Below, in pieces: positions 50,776 to 58,706 of a stretch of DNA of 64,000 nucleotides. The notes beneath the pieces were generated by a model. The model was not told where the DNA came from and made no database searches. It saw nothing but the letters and a program-made list of their open reading frames with translations. The stretch lies in contig NZ_JBNNTI010000013.1 of NCBI RefSeq assembly GCF_050278625.1, forward strand, positions 1-64,000, in the 5' to 3' direction. The stretch is from Viridibacillus sp050278625. Lineage in GTDB: Bacteria > Bacillota > Bacilli > Bacillales_A > Planococcaceae. Positions within the stretch are counted from its first letter, which is position 1. Each line of letters starts with the position of its first letter. The position numbers and the translations under genes are program-made.

Positions 50776-51171
50776 GTGCATTTTTTTAATAGTTTAATAT
50801 GGTTGAGTAGTTAGTAAAGCGAAGACATTGTATTAAATATAGCTATACACTTTGAGCGCTAGTTTAGAGAAATCCAATACTTAATGAAATAACGGTAATA
50901 GATACATAGCAAGATTACCGATTATCTTTTAGAAGCCGGTGATTGGGATGTTTCACTACTAACAGGGTAAGTCTCCAGAAAGCGGCAAAAACAACAGGAT
51001 GTATGGTAACTGTTGAAGGGGGAGTAGCAGCATTCACCAGAAAATAGAATGAAAGTTAGTTCATTTAAAAAAAGAATGTGCTAGTTTTTTATTTTTGAAG
51101 TACTTTGCAAGCAATCGTATGGTAATTTGTGGTTTAATTATAGATATCATACAGGATATGTAGGTGGAACA
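50776..51171. other. gene-free gap with possible decayed coding sequence
   Basis: No intact gene. CGGTAAT/ATTACCG (50893-50899, 50914-50920) can form a hairpin. Two pieces look protein-like: 50920-50967 (DYLLEAGDWDVSLLTG) and 50979-51044 (KAAKTTGCMVTVEGGVAAFT). They are in different frames, each ended by a stop, with no start codon or ribosome-binding site. I cannot name the parent protein. It may be the residue of a lost gene. Confidence 0.35.
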
Positions 51172-53163
51172 ATGCATTATATTTGGACTGTATTACAACT
51201 TATATTGGTTGGTTTTATTATTTATTTTGTCAGTGGTCGGTTAATCGGTACGAAATTGAATTTTATGAAGCGAATATTATCAGCGGTATTTAGTTTGACT
51301 TTCACAACTTTTGTCTATTGGTATTCGTATTTACGTCATACCGATTATAAAAACGAAGACATGGTGCAAGCGGTAACAAATGTCAGTACACTTGTGTGGA
51401 TCGGCAGTATGTTATTAATCGCAATGTTATTTTATTTAATTTTAGAACTATTTGACCCTATTCAACTAGGTGCAAAAGGAGAAAGATTAACAGGGCAAAA
51501 AAATATCATCACAAGATTTCGTGGACGGTTTCATCGGCAAAAGAGACTTGTGGAAGTATTTCAAATCGCCTTTAAACATGGAATAGGTAAAGCACTGAAG
51601 TATAAGCGTACGTATGAAAATGATCGCTATTTAGCAATAGCACTTCGTAATATGTTAGAGGAGTGCGGAGGTATTTTCATTAAATTCGGTCAGGTTTTAT
51701 CAGCTCGGAAAGATATTTTTCCTACCGTTTTTATAGAAGAATTATCTACGTTACAACAAAATGTTAAACCCATGACAGCTGAGCAAGTAAAGAAGAGACT
51801 GGAAAAAGATTTATCAAAACCGATGTTGGAAGTGTTTCGGAGTTTTAATATGCATCCTATTGCTTCGGGTTCTATAGGTCAAGTACATAAGGCTATCTTG
51901 AGAGAAAATGGCAAAGAGGTTGTTATAAAATTATTAAGGCCGAATATAACGTCTGTCATGCAAAAAGACTTAGATATATTATTGCACTTTTCAAATTGGT
52001 TAGTTGAAGAGTCATCTTGGGCTGAAAATTTAGGGTTCCATCAGCTTGCGACCGGCTTTGCTAATAGTTTACTTGAAGAGATTAATTTTGAAATGGAAGT
52101 TCGCAATATGGAACAAGTTTCGAATGCGCTCTCTAAAAGCAAAAATAAAATTAAGATCCCACATGTTTATAAAGAATATAGCAATGAATATTTACTCGTT
52201 TTAGAATACATTCATGGTGTCAGCATTTATAATTACCAAAATGAGTTTGAAAAAACAAATGAAAAAAGGCATAAATTACTAAGTTCGATTTATGATAGCT
52301 TTTTAGAGCAATTATTAGTAGCGGGCGTATTTCATGCTGATCCCCATCCAGGAAATATATTTGTCATGAATGATGGCACGGCAGCGTTTTTAGATTTTGG
52401 AGCTGTTGGTAGACTAGGGCCTTTACAACAAAAAGGTTTGAGAACGCTATTTATTGGTATTGAACGAAATGACCCTGAAGTTGTGTTAGAAGGCTTGAAG
52501 CATCTACTTGTAGATCCTAACGGAATGGATGAAGAAGGTTTATTACAAGCATTAAGCCAGTTGCTCATTCAATTACAATATTTAGATAAAGTATCAACTG
52601 AGGAACTTGTTCAAACCCTATTTACTATTATCCAGCATTATGAGTTGAAGCTCTATCCAATGGTAGGCGTGGCTTTGCGTGCTTTAATAACTTTAGAAGG
52701 TACACTAAATGGCATAGATTCAACTTTTGATTTATTCTCAGAAGCAAAACGCTTTACAGCAAAAAACAAACGATCTTTTGTCACTGTTTCAAGTCCTACA
52801 GAACTAAAAGATCATTTACAACAAGAACTGATCATGATGTTACCAATGCTCAAACAAATGCCTAAAAAAATAGACCATATTACAACAAGGCTAGAAAAAG
52901 GCGAGATGAAGGTTAAGCTGGATATGTTCTCAGGTAAGGAGAATGCTTTGTTTATCTCGCAATGGTTCTCACTTTTTATATTATTAATGGTTGGTATTAC
53001 GTTTGGCATTATTTCAGTTGCGCTTTTAGCCATTTCGCAATTTATAAATACCGCGTATGCAGTTTATTTAAATACGGTGTCTTTCTTAGGTTTATTTTTA
53101 AGTGCAGTATTACTTGTCCGATTATCTGTTCAAGCAATTAGAAATTCAAAGAGAGCATTATAA
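51172..53163 (+). CDS. UbiB/ABC1 (AarF) family atypical kinase
   Basis: The product is 663 residues. N-terminal membrane segments (about 3-22, then about 33-80) precede the ABC1 domain. The signature KxGQ is in FIKFGQVLSARKDIFP. ASGSIGQVHKA replaces the usual glycine loop, and FHADPHPGNIF is the catalytic-loop equivalent. Two C-terminal membrane segments follow (near 600-650). UbiB proteins are ATPases or kinases tied to quinone lipid metabolism in other bacteria; Firmicutes make menaquinone, so the partner here is uncertain. ATG at 51172 follows GTAGGTGG. It lies between rpsU and nfeD, where B. subtilis has yqeY. Confidence 0.88.
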   Translation: MHYIWTVLQLILVGFIIYFVSGRLIGTKLNFMKRILSAVFSLTFTTFVYWYSYLRHTDYKNEDMVQAVTNVSTLVWIGSMLLIAMLFYLILELFDPIQLGAKGERLTGQKNIITRFRGRFHRQKRLVEVFQIAFKHGIGKALKYKRTYENDRYLAIALRNMLEECGGIFIKFGQVLSARKDIFPTVFIEELSTLQQNVKPMTAEQVKKRLEKDLSKPMLEVFRSFNMHPIASGSIGQVHKAILRENGKEVVIKLLRPNITSVMQKDLDILLHFSNWLVEESSWAENLGFHQLATGFANSLLEEINFEMEVRNMEQVSNALSKSKNKIKIPHVYKEYSNEYLLVLEYIHGVSIYNYQNEFEKTNEKRHKLLSSIYDSFLEQLLVAGVFHADPHPGNIFVMNDGTAAFLDFGAVGRLGPLQQKGLRTLFIGIERNDPEVVLEGLKHLLVDPNGMDEEGLLQALSQLLIQLQYLDKVSTEELVQTLFTIIQHYELKLYPMVGVALRALITLEGTLNGIDSTFDLFSEAKRFTAKNKRSFVTVSSPTELKDHLQQELIMMLPMLKQMPKKIDHITTRLEKGEMKVKLDMFSGKENALFISQWFSLFILLMVGITFGIISVALLAISQFINTAYAVYLNTVSFLGLFLSAVLLVRLSVQAIRNSKRAL

Positions 53164-53173
53164 GAGGTATGTT

Positions 53174-53198
53174 ATCCGTCTTCGATTTGAAGACGGAT
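53174..53198 (+). terminator. terminator after the UbiB gene
   Basis: ATCCGTCTTC at 53174-53183 pairs perfectly with GAAGACGGAT at 53189-53198. The T-tail (ATTATTTT) is moderate. Confidence 0.75.
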
Positions 53199-53215
53199 AT
53201 TATTTTAATTAAATT

Positions 53216-53241
53216 TGAAACTTTTTTGTAGTTCAACCGTA
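53216..53241 (+). promoter_or_regulatory. sigma-W-type promoter of nfeD-floA
   Basis: TGAAAC at 53216-53221, then exactly 16 bases, then CGTA at 53238-53241. This matches the extracytoplasmic-function sigma-W consensus exactly in both elements and spacing. In B. subtilis the equivalent operon (yqeZ-yqfA-yqfB) is in the sigma-W regulon, so the site is well supported by context. Confidence 0.85.
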
Positions 53242-53284
53242 GATTATTTAGGCATACTACACATAGTAGAAGGGTGGGGGAAAG

Positions 53285-54598
53285 TTGCAGCGATCTAAAA
53301 AGGTTAGCTTGTTGTTTTTGATGCTCATGTCATTAATGTTACTTTTACCACTAGCTTCTGTTTTCGCGAAAACAGAAGTATATCATGTGCCAGTGGAAAA
53401 AGAAGTTGAGAAAGGCTTATATGTGTTCTTACAAAGAGCCTTTAAAGAAGCAGAAGAAAGTGGTGCGAAGGCAGTTGTTCTAGAAATTCATACACCAGGT
53501 GGATTTGTCAATGCAGCGGGTGATATTGCGAAGCTGATGGATGAAGCACCAGTTAGAACAATTGCATTTATAAATAAAGATGCTCATTCAGCTGGAGCAT
53601 TTATAGCATTGCATGCAGATGAAATTTATATGGTGCCTAATGGAACAATTGGAGCAGCAGCAGTTATTGATTCTGCAGGAAATATGGCCGATCAAAAAGC
53701 CAATAGTGCATGGCTAGCACAAATGAAAGCGGCAGCAGAAACCTCACATCGCAACCCGGATTATGCATTAGCTATGGCAGATGTATCCTATGCATTACCA
53801 GAATTCAGAGCAACAGAAGGAGAATTATTAACGTTAACAGCAAGTGAAGCGTTTAAAGTTGGTTATTCTGAAGGAACTGTTTCGACGCTTCAAGAACTAC
53901 TTGTAAAAACAGATTTAGATGGTGCAGAGGTTGTAAAGGTAAATGAATCCTTTGCAGAGCAAATCGCAAGGTTTATTACCAATCCGATTATTGTCCCTAT
54001 ACTTTTATCGATCGCTAGTTTAGGATTAGTAATAGAGTTATATTCACCTGGCTTTGGTGTAGCAGGGTCTATGAGTATAATAGCCATCATTCTATTTTTC
54101 TTTGGCCATCTAGTTGCTGGATTTGCCGGATATGAATCCATCATATTATTGATTGTCGGGATTATACTAATAGTGGCTGAATTTTTCTTGCCTGGTGGTA
54201 TTAGTGGTATTATTGGTTTTGGTGCAATAGTATTAAGTCTATTATTAGCTGGTGCTAATGTGACCTATATGGCTTATTCAATTCTTACGGCTCTATTAGT
54301 AGCAGTAATAGGGATGGTGATCTTAATGAAATTTTTTGGTAAAAAAATGACTATGCTTAACAAAATGGTGTTGAAAGACGCAACAGATACAGAGAGTGGT
54401 TATGTATCAAATATAAATCGTCTAGAGCTTCTTGGTAAAGAGGCAGTAACTTCAACACCTTTAAGACCTGCTGGCGCGATTATGCTAGGTGGAGAAAGAA
54501 TCGATGTCGTCTCTGAAGGCGGTTACATTGATGCAAGAAAAATGGTTATAATTATTAAAGTTGAGGGATCTCGTATCGTTGTAAGAGAGGTACTTTAA
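53285..54598 (+). CDS. nfeD: NfeD-type membrane serine protease (YqeZ)
   Basis: The product is 437 residues. A signal peptide (1-28) precedes a ClpP-like serine protease domain with AVVLEIHTPGGFVNAAG and the catalytic serine in KDAHSAGAFIALHADEIYM. Four to five membrane segments follow (about 225-350), then a C-terminal OB-fold NfeD domain (LELLGKEAVTSTPLRPAGAI). NfeD proteins pair with flotillins or stomatins and act in membrane quality control. It lies directly upstream of floA under a sigma-W-type promoter. The start is TTG at 53285. Confidence 0.93.
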   Translation: MQRSKKVSLLFLMLMSLMLLLPLASVFAKTEVYHVPVEKEVEKGLYVFLQRAFKEAEESGAKAVVLEIHTPGGFVNAAGDIAKLMDEAPVRTIAFINKDAHSAGAFIALHADEIYMVPNGTIGAAAVIDSAGNMADQKANSAWLAQMKAAAETSHRNPDYALAMADVSYALPEFRATEGELLTLTASEAFKVGYSEGTVSTLQELLVKTDLDGAEVVKVNESFAEQIARFITNPIIVPILLSIASLGLVIELYSPGFGVAGSMSIIAIILFFFGHLVAGFAGYESIILLIVGIILIVAEFFLPGGISGIIGFGAIVLSLLLAGANVTYMAYSILTALLVAVIGMVILMKFFGKKMTMLNKMVLKDATDTESGYVSNINRLELLGKEAVTSTPLRPAGAIMLGGERIDVVSEGGYIDARKMVIIIKVEGSRIVVREVL

Positions 54599-54618
54599 AC
54601 AAAAGGAGGAAGTTTTAA

Positions 54619-55623
54619 ATGGCATTAACAGGTAGTGCAATTACAGCCATTATCGCTATTGTATTAGTATTTATAGTATTGGCAGTTTTATTTACATTTG
54701 TCCCTGTAGCATTGTGGATTTCTGCATTAGCAGCTGGGGTAAAGGTTAGTATTTTCACATTAATCGGTATGCGTTTACGTCGAGTTATTCCATCACGTAT
54801 TGTCAATCCATTAATTAAAGCTCATAAAGCAGGTTTACCCGTAACGATTAATCAATTAGAAAGTCATTATCTTGCAGGTGGTAACGTAGACCGAGTTGTT
54901 AATGCGTTAATTGCAGCGCATCGTGCGAATATCGAATTGACTTTTGAACGCTGTGCAGCAATCGATCTTGCAGGTCGTGACGTGTTAGAAGCTGTTCAAA
55001 TGTCGGTTAATCCTAAAGTAATTGAAACACCATTTATCGCTGGTGTGGCAATGAATGGTATCGAAGTTAAAGCAAAAGCTCGTATTACAGTGCGTGCTAA
55101 CATTGAACGTCTTGTTGGTGGTGCTGGTGAAGAAACAATCGTTGCCCGTGTTGGTGAAGGGATTGTAAGTACAATTGGTAGCTCTAAAAATCATTCGACA
55201 GTATTAGAAAATCCAGATTCAATATCTCAAACTGTATTGTCAAAAGGACTAGACTCAGGTACAGCATTCGAAATCCTATCGATAGATATCGCGGACGTTG
55301 ATGTCGGCAAAAATATCGGAGCAGAACTTCAAATTGAGCAAGCGCAAGCTGACAAAAATATCGCACAAGCAAAAGCTGAAGAACGTCGTGCAATGGCTGT
55401 AGCCAACGAACAAGAAATGGTTGCAAAAGTGCAAGAGATGAAAGCGAAAGTAGTAGAAGCAGAAGCTGAGGTACCTTTAGCTATGGCAGAAGCTCTTCGT
55501 ACAGGTAATATTGGTATTATGGATTATATGAACTACAAAAACGTGCAGGCTGATACAAGCATGCGTGATTCAATTAGTAAAATCAATCAAGATTCACATG
55601 ATAATACCAATGACAATCAATAA
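54619..55623 (+). CDS. floA: flotillin-like protein FloA
   Basis: The product is 334 residues (YqfA). A membrane hairpin (about 8-50) is followed by an SPFH domain and a coiled-coil tail rich in A, E and K (ADKNIAQAKAEERRAMAVAN). Conserved RVIPSRIVNPLIKAHKAGLP and VARVGEGIVSTIGSSKNH are FloA blocks. FloA forms membrane microdomain assemblies that affect membrane fluidity and cell-wall enzymes. It is co-transcribed with nfeD, 20 bases apart, with AAAAGGAGGA before the ATG. Confidence 0.95.
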   Translation: MALTGSAITAIIAIVLVFIVLAVLFTFVPVALWISALAAGVKVSIFTLIGMRLRRVIPSRIVNPLIKAHKAGLPVTINQLESHYLAGGNVDRVVNALIAAHRANIELTFERCAAIDLAGRDVLEAVQMSVNPKVIETPFIAGVAMNGIEVKAKARITVRANIERLVGGAGEETIVARVGEGIVSTIGSSKNHSTVLENPDSISQTVLSKGLDSGTAFEILSIDIADVDVGKNIGAELQIEQAQADKNIAQAKAEERRAMAVANEQEMVAKVQEMKAKVVEAEAEVPLAMAEALRTGNIGIMDYMNYKNVQADTSMRDSISKINQDSHDNTNDNQ

Positions 55624-55657
55624 TTAATCGTCAACCATTAGGAGGGAGGCACTTCCA

Positions 55658-56137
55658 TTGGAAGTAATCATCCTGTTCATAATATCAGCTATCATAAGTG
55701 CTTTTTTCAAGGATAAAAAACAAGGAAATAAGGAAGCGCCGAATAAGGGGCCTGTTCAAAGGCAGCAAAATTCGGAACACCGTCAACCAATGCCTCAGAA
55801 AATAGGTCAATCGAGAAGTCTAGAAGATTATGCAAAAGAAGTTTTCCGTGATCTTGAAAGCAAATTCGGTGAGCAACCAAAAGTTGAAGTTGAAAAAGCG
55901 AAAGAAACTATCAAAGAAACAGTTGCACCTACTTATGAGCGAGACACTCATTCAGAAGGTGCAAGGAATTTTGAAAACTCAAGATCGACTCGTCCTGCGA
56001 TGTCTCGTGGAACAGAAACGCAGAAAAAAGTGAAACAAACTGATAAAAGCACGTTTAATTTTCCAAAAACAAAAAATCAATTAGCGCAATCAATTATAAT
56101 GGCTGAAATTTTAGGTCCACCAAAATCGAAACGCTAA
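55658..56137 (+). CDS. hypothetical membrane-tethered protein after floA (YqfB position)
   Basis: The product is 159 residues. An N-terminal hydrophobic segment (2-16, VIILFIISAIISAFF) is followed by a charged, disordered region rich in K, E, Q and R. The C-terminal KNQLAQSIIMAEILGPPKSK resembles the tail of other uncharacterised floA-linked proteins. No enzyme motif is seen. The start is TTG at 55658, eight bases after GGGAGG. Its position matches B. subtilis yqfB, and it is probably in the same sigma-W transcript. The function is unknown; a FloA partner is only inferred from context. Confidence 0.75.
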   Translation: MEVIILFIISAIISAFFKDKKQGNKEAPNKGPVQRQQNSEHRQPMPQKIGQSRSLEDYAKEVFRDLESKFGEQPKVEVEKAKETIKETVAPTYERDTHSEGARNFENSRSTRPAMSRGTETQKKVKQTDKSTFNFPKTKNQLAQSIIMAEILGPPKSKR

Positions 56138-56144
56138 TACATGA

Positions 56145-56186
56145 CCCCCGCTCTCTTTGCATATGCTATAGAGAAGGGGGTTTTTG
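56145..56186 (+). terminator. terminator whose right arm is the yqfC ribosome-binding site
   Basis: CCCCC (56145-56149) with TCTC (56152-56155) pairs with GAGA (56171-56174) and GGGGG (56176-56180), then T5. The G-run is also the only Shine-Dalgarno candidate for yqfC (ATG 56188). Confidence 0.75.
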
Positions 56187-56187
56187 T

Positions 56188-56430
56188 ATGTCGAAACGGC
56201 TATTTCAGCTACTGCCTCTTATCGAAATTGAAAACTTCCAAACGATCCAGTTAAGAGGGAAAATTACAATTCAAAAGATTTCTGAACGGCAAGTAGAATT
56301 TGTGCATGAAGAGTTTATTATCCATATCGAAGCGAAAGAGCTGCAAATCCAAGTGCTAAAGGACGAGCTCGTTGCTTTAAAATTGAATCAATTAAAAAAA
56401 ATGACAATCGAAAAATGGCAGGAGAGTTAA
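56188..56430 (+). CDS. yqfC: sporulation protein YqfC
   Basis: The product is 80 residues, a YabP-like fold: LLPLIEIENFQTIQLRGKIT then IHIEAKELQIQVLKDE. YqfC and YqfD homologues are sigma-E dependent in B. subtilis and are found only in spore formers; YqfD is needed for late sporulation. The ribosome-binding site (AAGGGGG) is the right arm of the upstream hairpin. It ends one base before yqfD's start. Confidence 0.9.
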   Translation: MSKRLFQLLPLIEIENFQTIQLRGKITIQKISERQVEFVHEEFIIHIEAKELQIQVLKDELVALKLNQLKKMTIEKWQES

Positions 56431-56431
56431 C

Positions 56432-57556
56432 TTGCAAAGGCATGGATGGAATAATCGTAAACTGGAGTTAGAAGTAGCGCAAAATGATCGTCTACCTGGA
56501 TTTCTTAGGGCTTTAGCAAAGGCGAACATACCTCTTAAAAAAGTTAAAACGACTAAACAATATGTAACATTTCAAACAACACGTAAACATTTACCGATGA
56601 TTCGTAAACTAAGACGTAAGTATCATATGAAAATTGCAATAGACTGGCTAGATGAAGAAATTATTTTACGTAATGAGTGGATTGTGCATATAGGTTTATT
56701 ATTACTATTTCTCGTACCATTATGCGCTTCCCAATTTATTTGGTCTGTCGATATCGATGCATCCACTCCAGAGCAGGAGGAAGAGCTGCAAAAGAGTTTA
56801 TATATATTGCAAATTTCACCGCCATTCTTAAAGCGTAAATTACAAGACGAAACAGTAATTAGACAGCAAATTTTGCAAGACCAGCGAGATTTATCTTGGG
56901 TGCATATTAATCAGCAAGGAAGTCATCTCACCTTTTCACCAATCCCTTCGCCCAAGCTAGATACTGAAATTGAAAAAAAAGAACAACCTAGCCACTTAAT
57001 AGCAAAAAAGAGTGGTGTTATAACGCATTTTAATTTAACGAAAGGTGAACGCGTTGTAGAGGAAAATAAAGCTGTTTATACGGGTGATTTGCTCGTCACT
57101 GGTATATTGAAACAAGGTGAGAAAGAAATCGTCTACGGGGCTGAAGGAGAGGTATTTGCGGACTACTGGATTGAGGCGTCGTTCTCACTACCAAAAAAGA
57201 TTGAGTATGAGGTAACAGGTGAACGACATTACGAGTTAAAGTGGAAAAAGGACAAGAAAAAAAAGGATGGTGACTGGAAAACAGTAAAACTACCTAAATG
57301 GTTAGCCAAGTATGTTGACTTATCCGTCACTCAACAAAGTATAACAAAAGAACTTGTATTAGATGAAAAATCAGTTGAAAAAGTACTGCTACCACTGCTT
57401 CATCAAAAATATATCAATGAATTGCCATCTAAATCGGTTATGAAAAAGGAAAAACTTTTGCAGGTTGCTATTGATAATGATACAGTAAAAGGGAAAGTAT
57501 TGTTTTTGGTAAATGAGAACATTGCAGTTAAACAAGCGATTTATCAAGGAGATTGA
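56432..57556 (+). CDS. yqfD: sporulation protein YqfD (stage IV)
   Basis: The product is 374 residues. N-terminal region with two small repeats related to PRTase-type strands (LRALAKANIPLKKVKTTKQY), one membrane segment near 88-107 (WIVHIGLLLLFLVPLCASQF), and a large extracytoplasmic domain with AKKSGVITHFNLTKGERVV. YqfD is required for spore formation; its biochemical role is unclear. The start is TTG at 56432 with GGAGAG five bases upstream. Confidence 0.92.
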   Translation: MQRHGWNNRKLELEVAQNDRLPGFLRALAKANIPLKKVKTTKQYVTFQTTRKHLPMIRKLRRKYHMKIAIDWLDEEIILRNEWIVHIGLLLLFLVPLCASQFIWSVDIDASTPEQEEELQKSLYILQISPPFLKRKLQDETVIRQQILQDQRDLSWVHINQQGSHLTFSPIPSPKLDTEIEKKEQPSHLIAKKSGVITHFNLTKGERVVEENKAVYTGDLLVTGILKQGEKEIVYGAEGEVFADYWIEASFSLPKKIEYEVTGERHYELKWKKDKKKKDGDWKTVKLPKWLAKYVDLSVTQQSITKELVLDEKSVEKVLLPLLHQKYINELPSKSVMKKEKLLQVAIDNDTVKGKVLFLVNENIAVKQAIYQGD

Positions 57557-57558
57557 GC

Positions 57559-58515
57559 ATGCTAGAACAACAACCTACCCAATTAAACGTGCAAGATCCT
57601 AACGAAGCAGTAATGCTTTTAGGTATATCAGATGTAAATATGAAATTGATTGAAACGGCTTTTAATGTGCAAATCATTACGCGTGGCGAAACAATTCATA
57701 TTGTCGGTAATGAAAGCCAAAAAGACGATGCAACAAAGTTACTAGAACAATTATTAAAGGTTATTCGTAAAGGGATTAATATCAATCAGCGAGATGTCGC
57801 CACAGCAGTTGAAATGTCTAAAAATGGTACAATTGAATATTTTGCGGAGCTCTATGATGAAGTCATTGCCCGTAACACAAAAGGGAAAATGATTCGTGCC
57901 AAAACGATTGGTCAGCGTGAATATATTCAAGCAATTAGACACCGAGATTTAACTTTTTGTATCGGACCTGCTGGAACAGGAAAAACATATTTAGCAGTAG
58001 TAATGGCAACGCAAGCATTAAAAAACGGTAATGTGAAACGAATTATTTTAACGCGTCCTGCAGTAGAAGCTGGAGAAAGTTTAGGTTTCTTACCAGGAGA
58101 TTTAAAGGAAAAAGTCGATCCGTATTTACGTCCTTTATACGATGCACTTCACGATATATTGGGCGCAGAACAAACGACGAGATTAATTGACCGAGGCACG
58201 ATTGAAATTGCTCCACTAGCTTATATGCGTGGACGTACGCTAGATGATGCATTTGTCATTTTAGACGAAGCGCAAAATACAACAAAAGCACAGATGAAGA
58301 TGTTCTTAACACGACTTGGTTTCGGGTCGAAAATGGTTATTACAGGTGATAAAACCCAAATTGACTTACCAAAAGGTGCAATATCAGGGTTAACAAATGC
58401 TGAAAATACTTTACAAAATGTGAAGGATATCCATTTTCAAATTCTTGAGCAAGCGGATGTCGTTCGTCATCCACTTGTAGCTAAAATTATTCAAGCTTAT
58501 GAAGAAGAACAATAA
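57559..58515 (+). CDS. phoH: PhoH-like ATPase
   Basis: The product is 318 residues. An N-terminal KH-like domain (to about 110) precedes Walker A GPAGTGKTYLAVV and the downstream block TRPAVEAGESLGFLPGDLKEK. Walker B is DDAFVILDEAQNTT. PhoH is an ATPase and possibly RNA helicase tied to RNA decay and YbeY. ATG at 57559 follows AGGAG by seven bases; a TTG at 57553 overlaps that site. It precedes pgpH and ybeY, matching B. subtilis. Confidence 0.95.
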   Translation: MLEQQPTQLNVQDPNEAVMLLGISDVNMKLIETAFNVQIITRGETIHIVGNESQKDDATKLLEQLLKVIRKGININQRDVATAVEMSKNGTIEYFAELYDEVIARNTKGKMIRAKTIGQREYIQAIRHRDLTFCIGPAGTGKTYLAVVMATQALKNGNVKRIILTRPAVEAGESLGFLPGDLKEKVDPYLRPLYDALHDILGAEQTTRLIDRGTIEIAPLAYMRGRTLDDAFVILDEAQNTTKAQMKMFLTRLGFGSKMVITGDKTQIDLPKGAISGLTNAENTLQNVKDIHFQILEQADVVRHPLVAKIIQAYEEEQ

Positions 58516-58525
58516 TGTAATAAAC

Positions 58526-58560
58526 TGCGCAACACTCAATTTATGGGTGTTGCGTTTTAT
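58526..58560 (+). terminator. phoH terminator
   Basis: CGCAACACTC pairs with GGGTGTTGCG (one mismatch or G-U) around 58527-58554, followed by TTTT. Confidence 0.7.
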
Positions 58561-58706
58561 TTTCATAAGAAATTTTTCTTGTCGATTTAGTGTAGGTATT
58601 ATTAAATATTTATAATTTTATTATTATTTATAGCAAAATAGATTATATTTTTTGTGAAAAAAATATCATTTGTTGATATGATAGTCTATAGATAGGAGGT
58701 GGCTGT

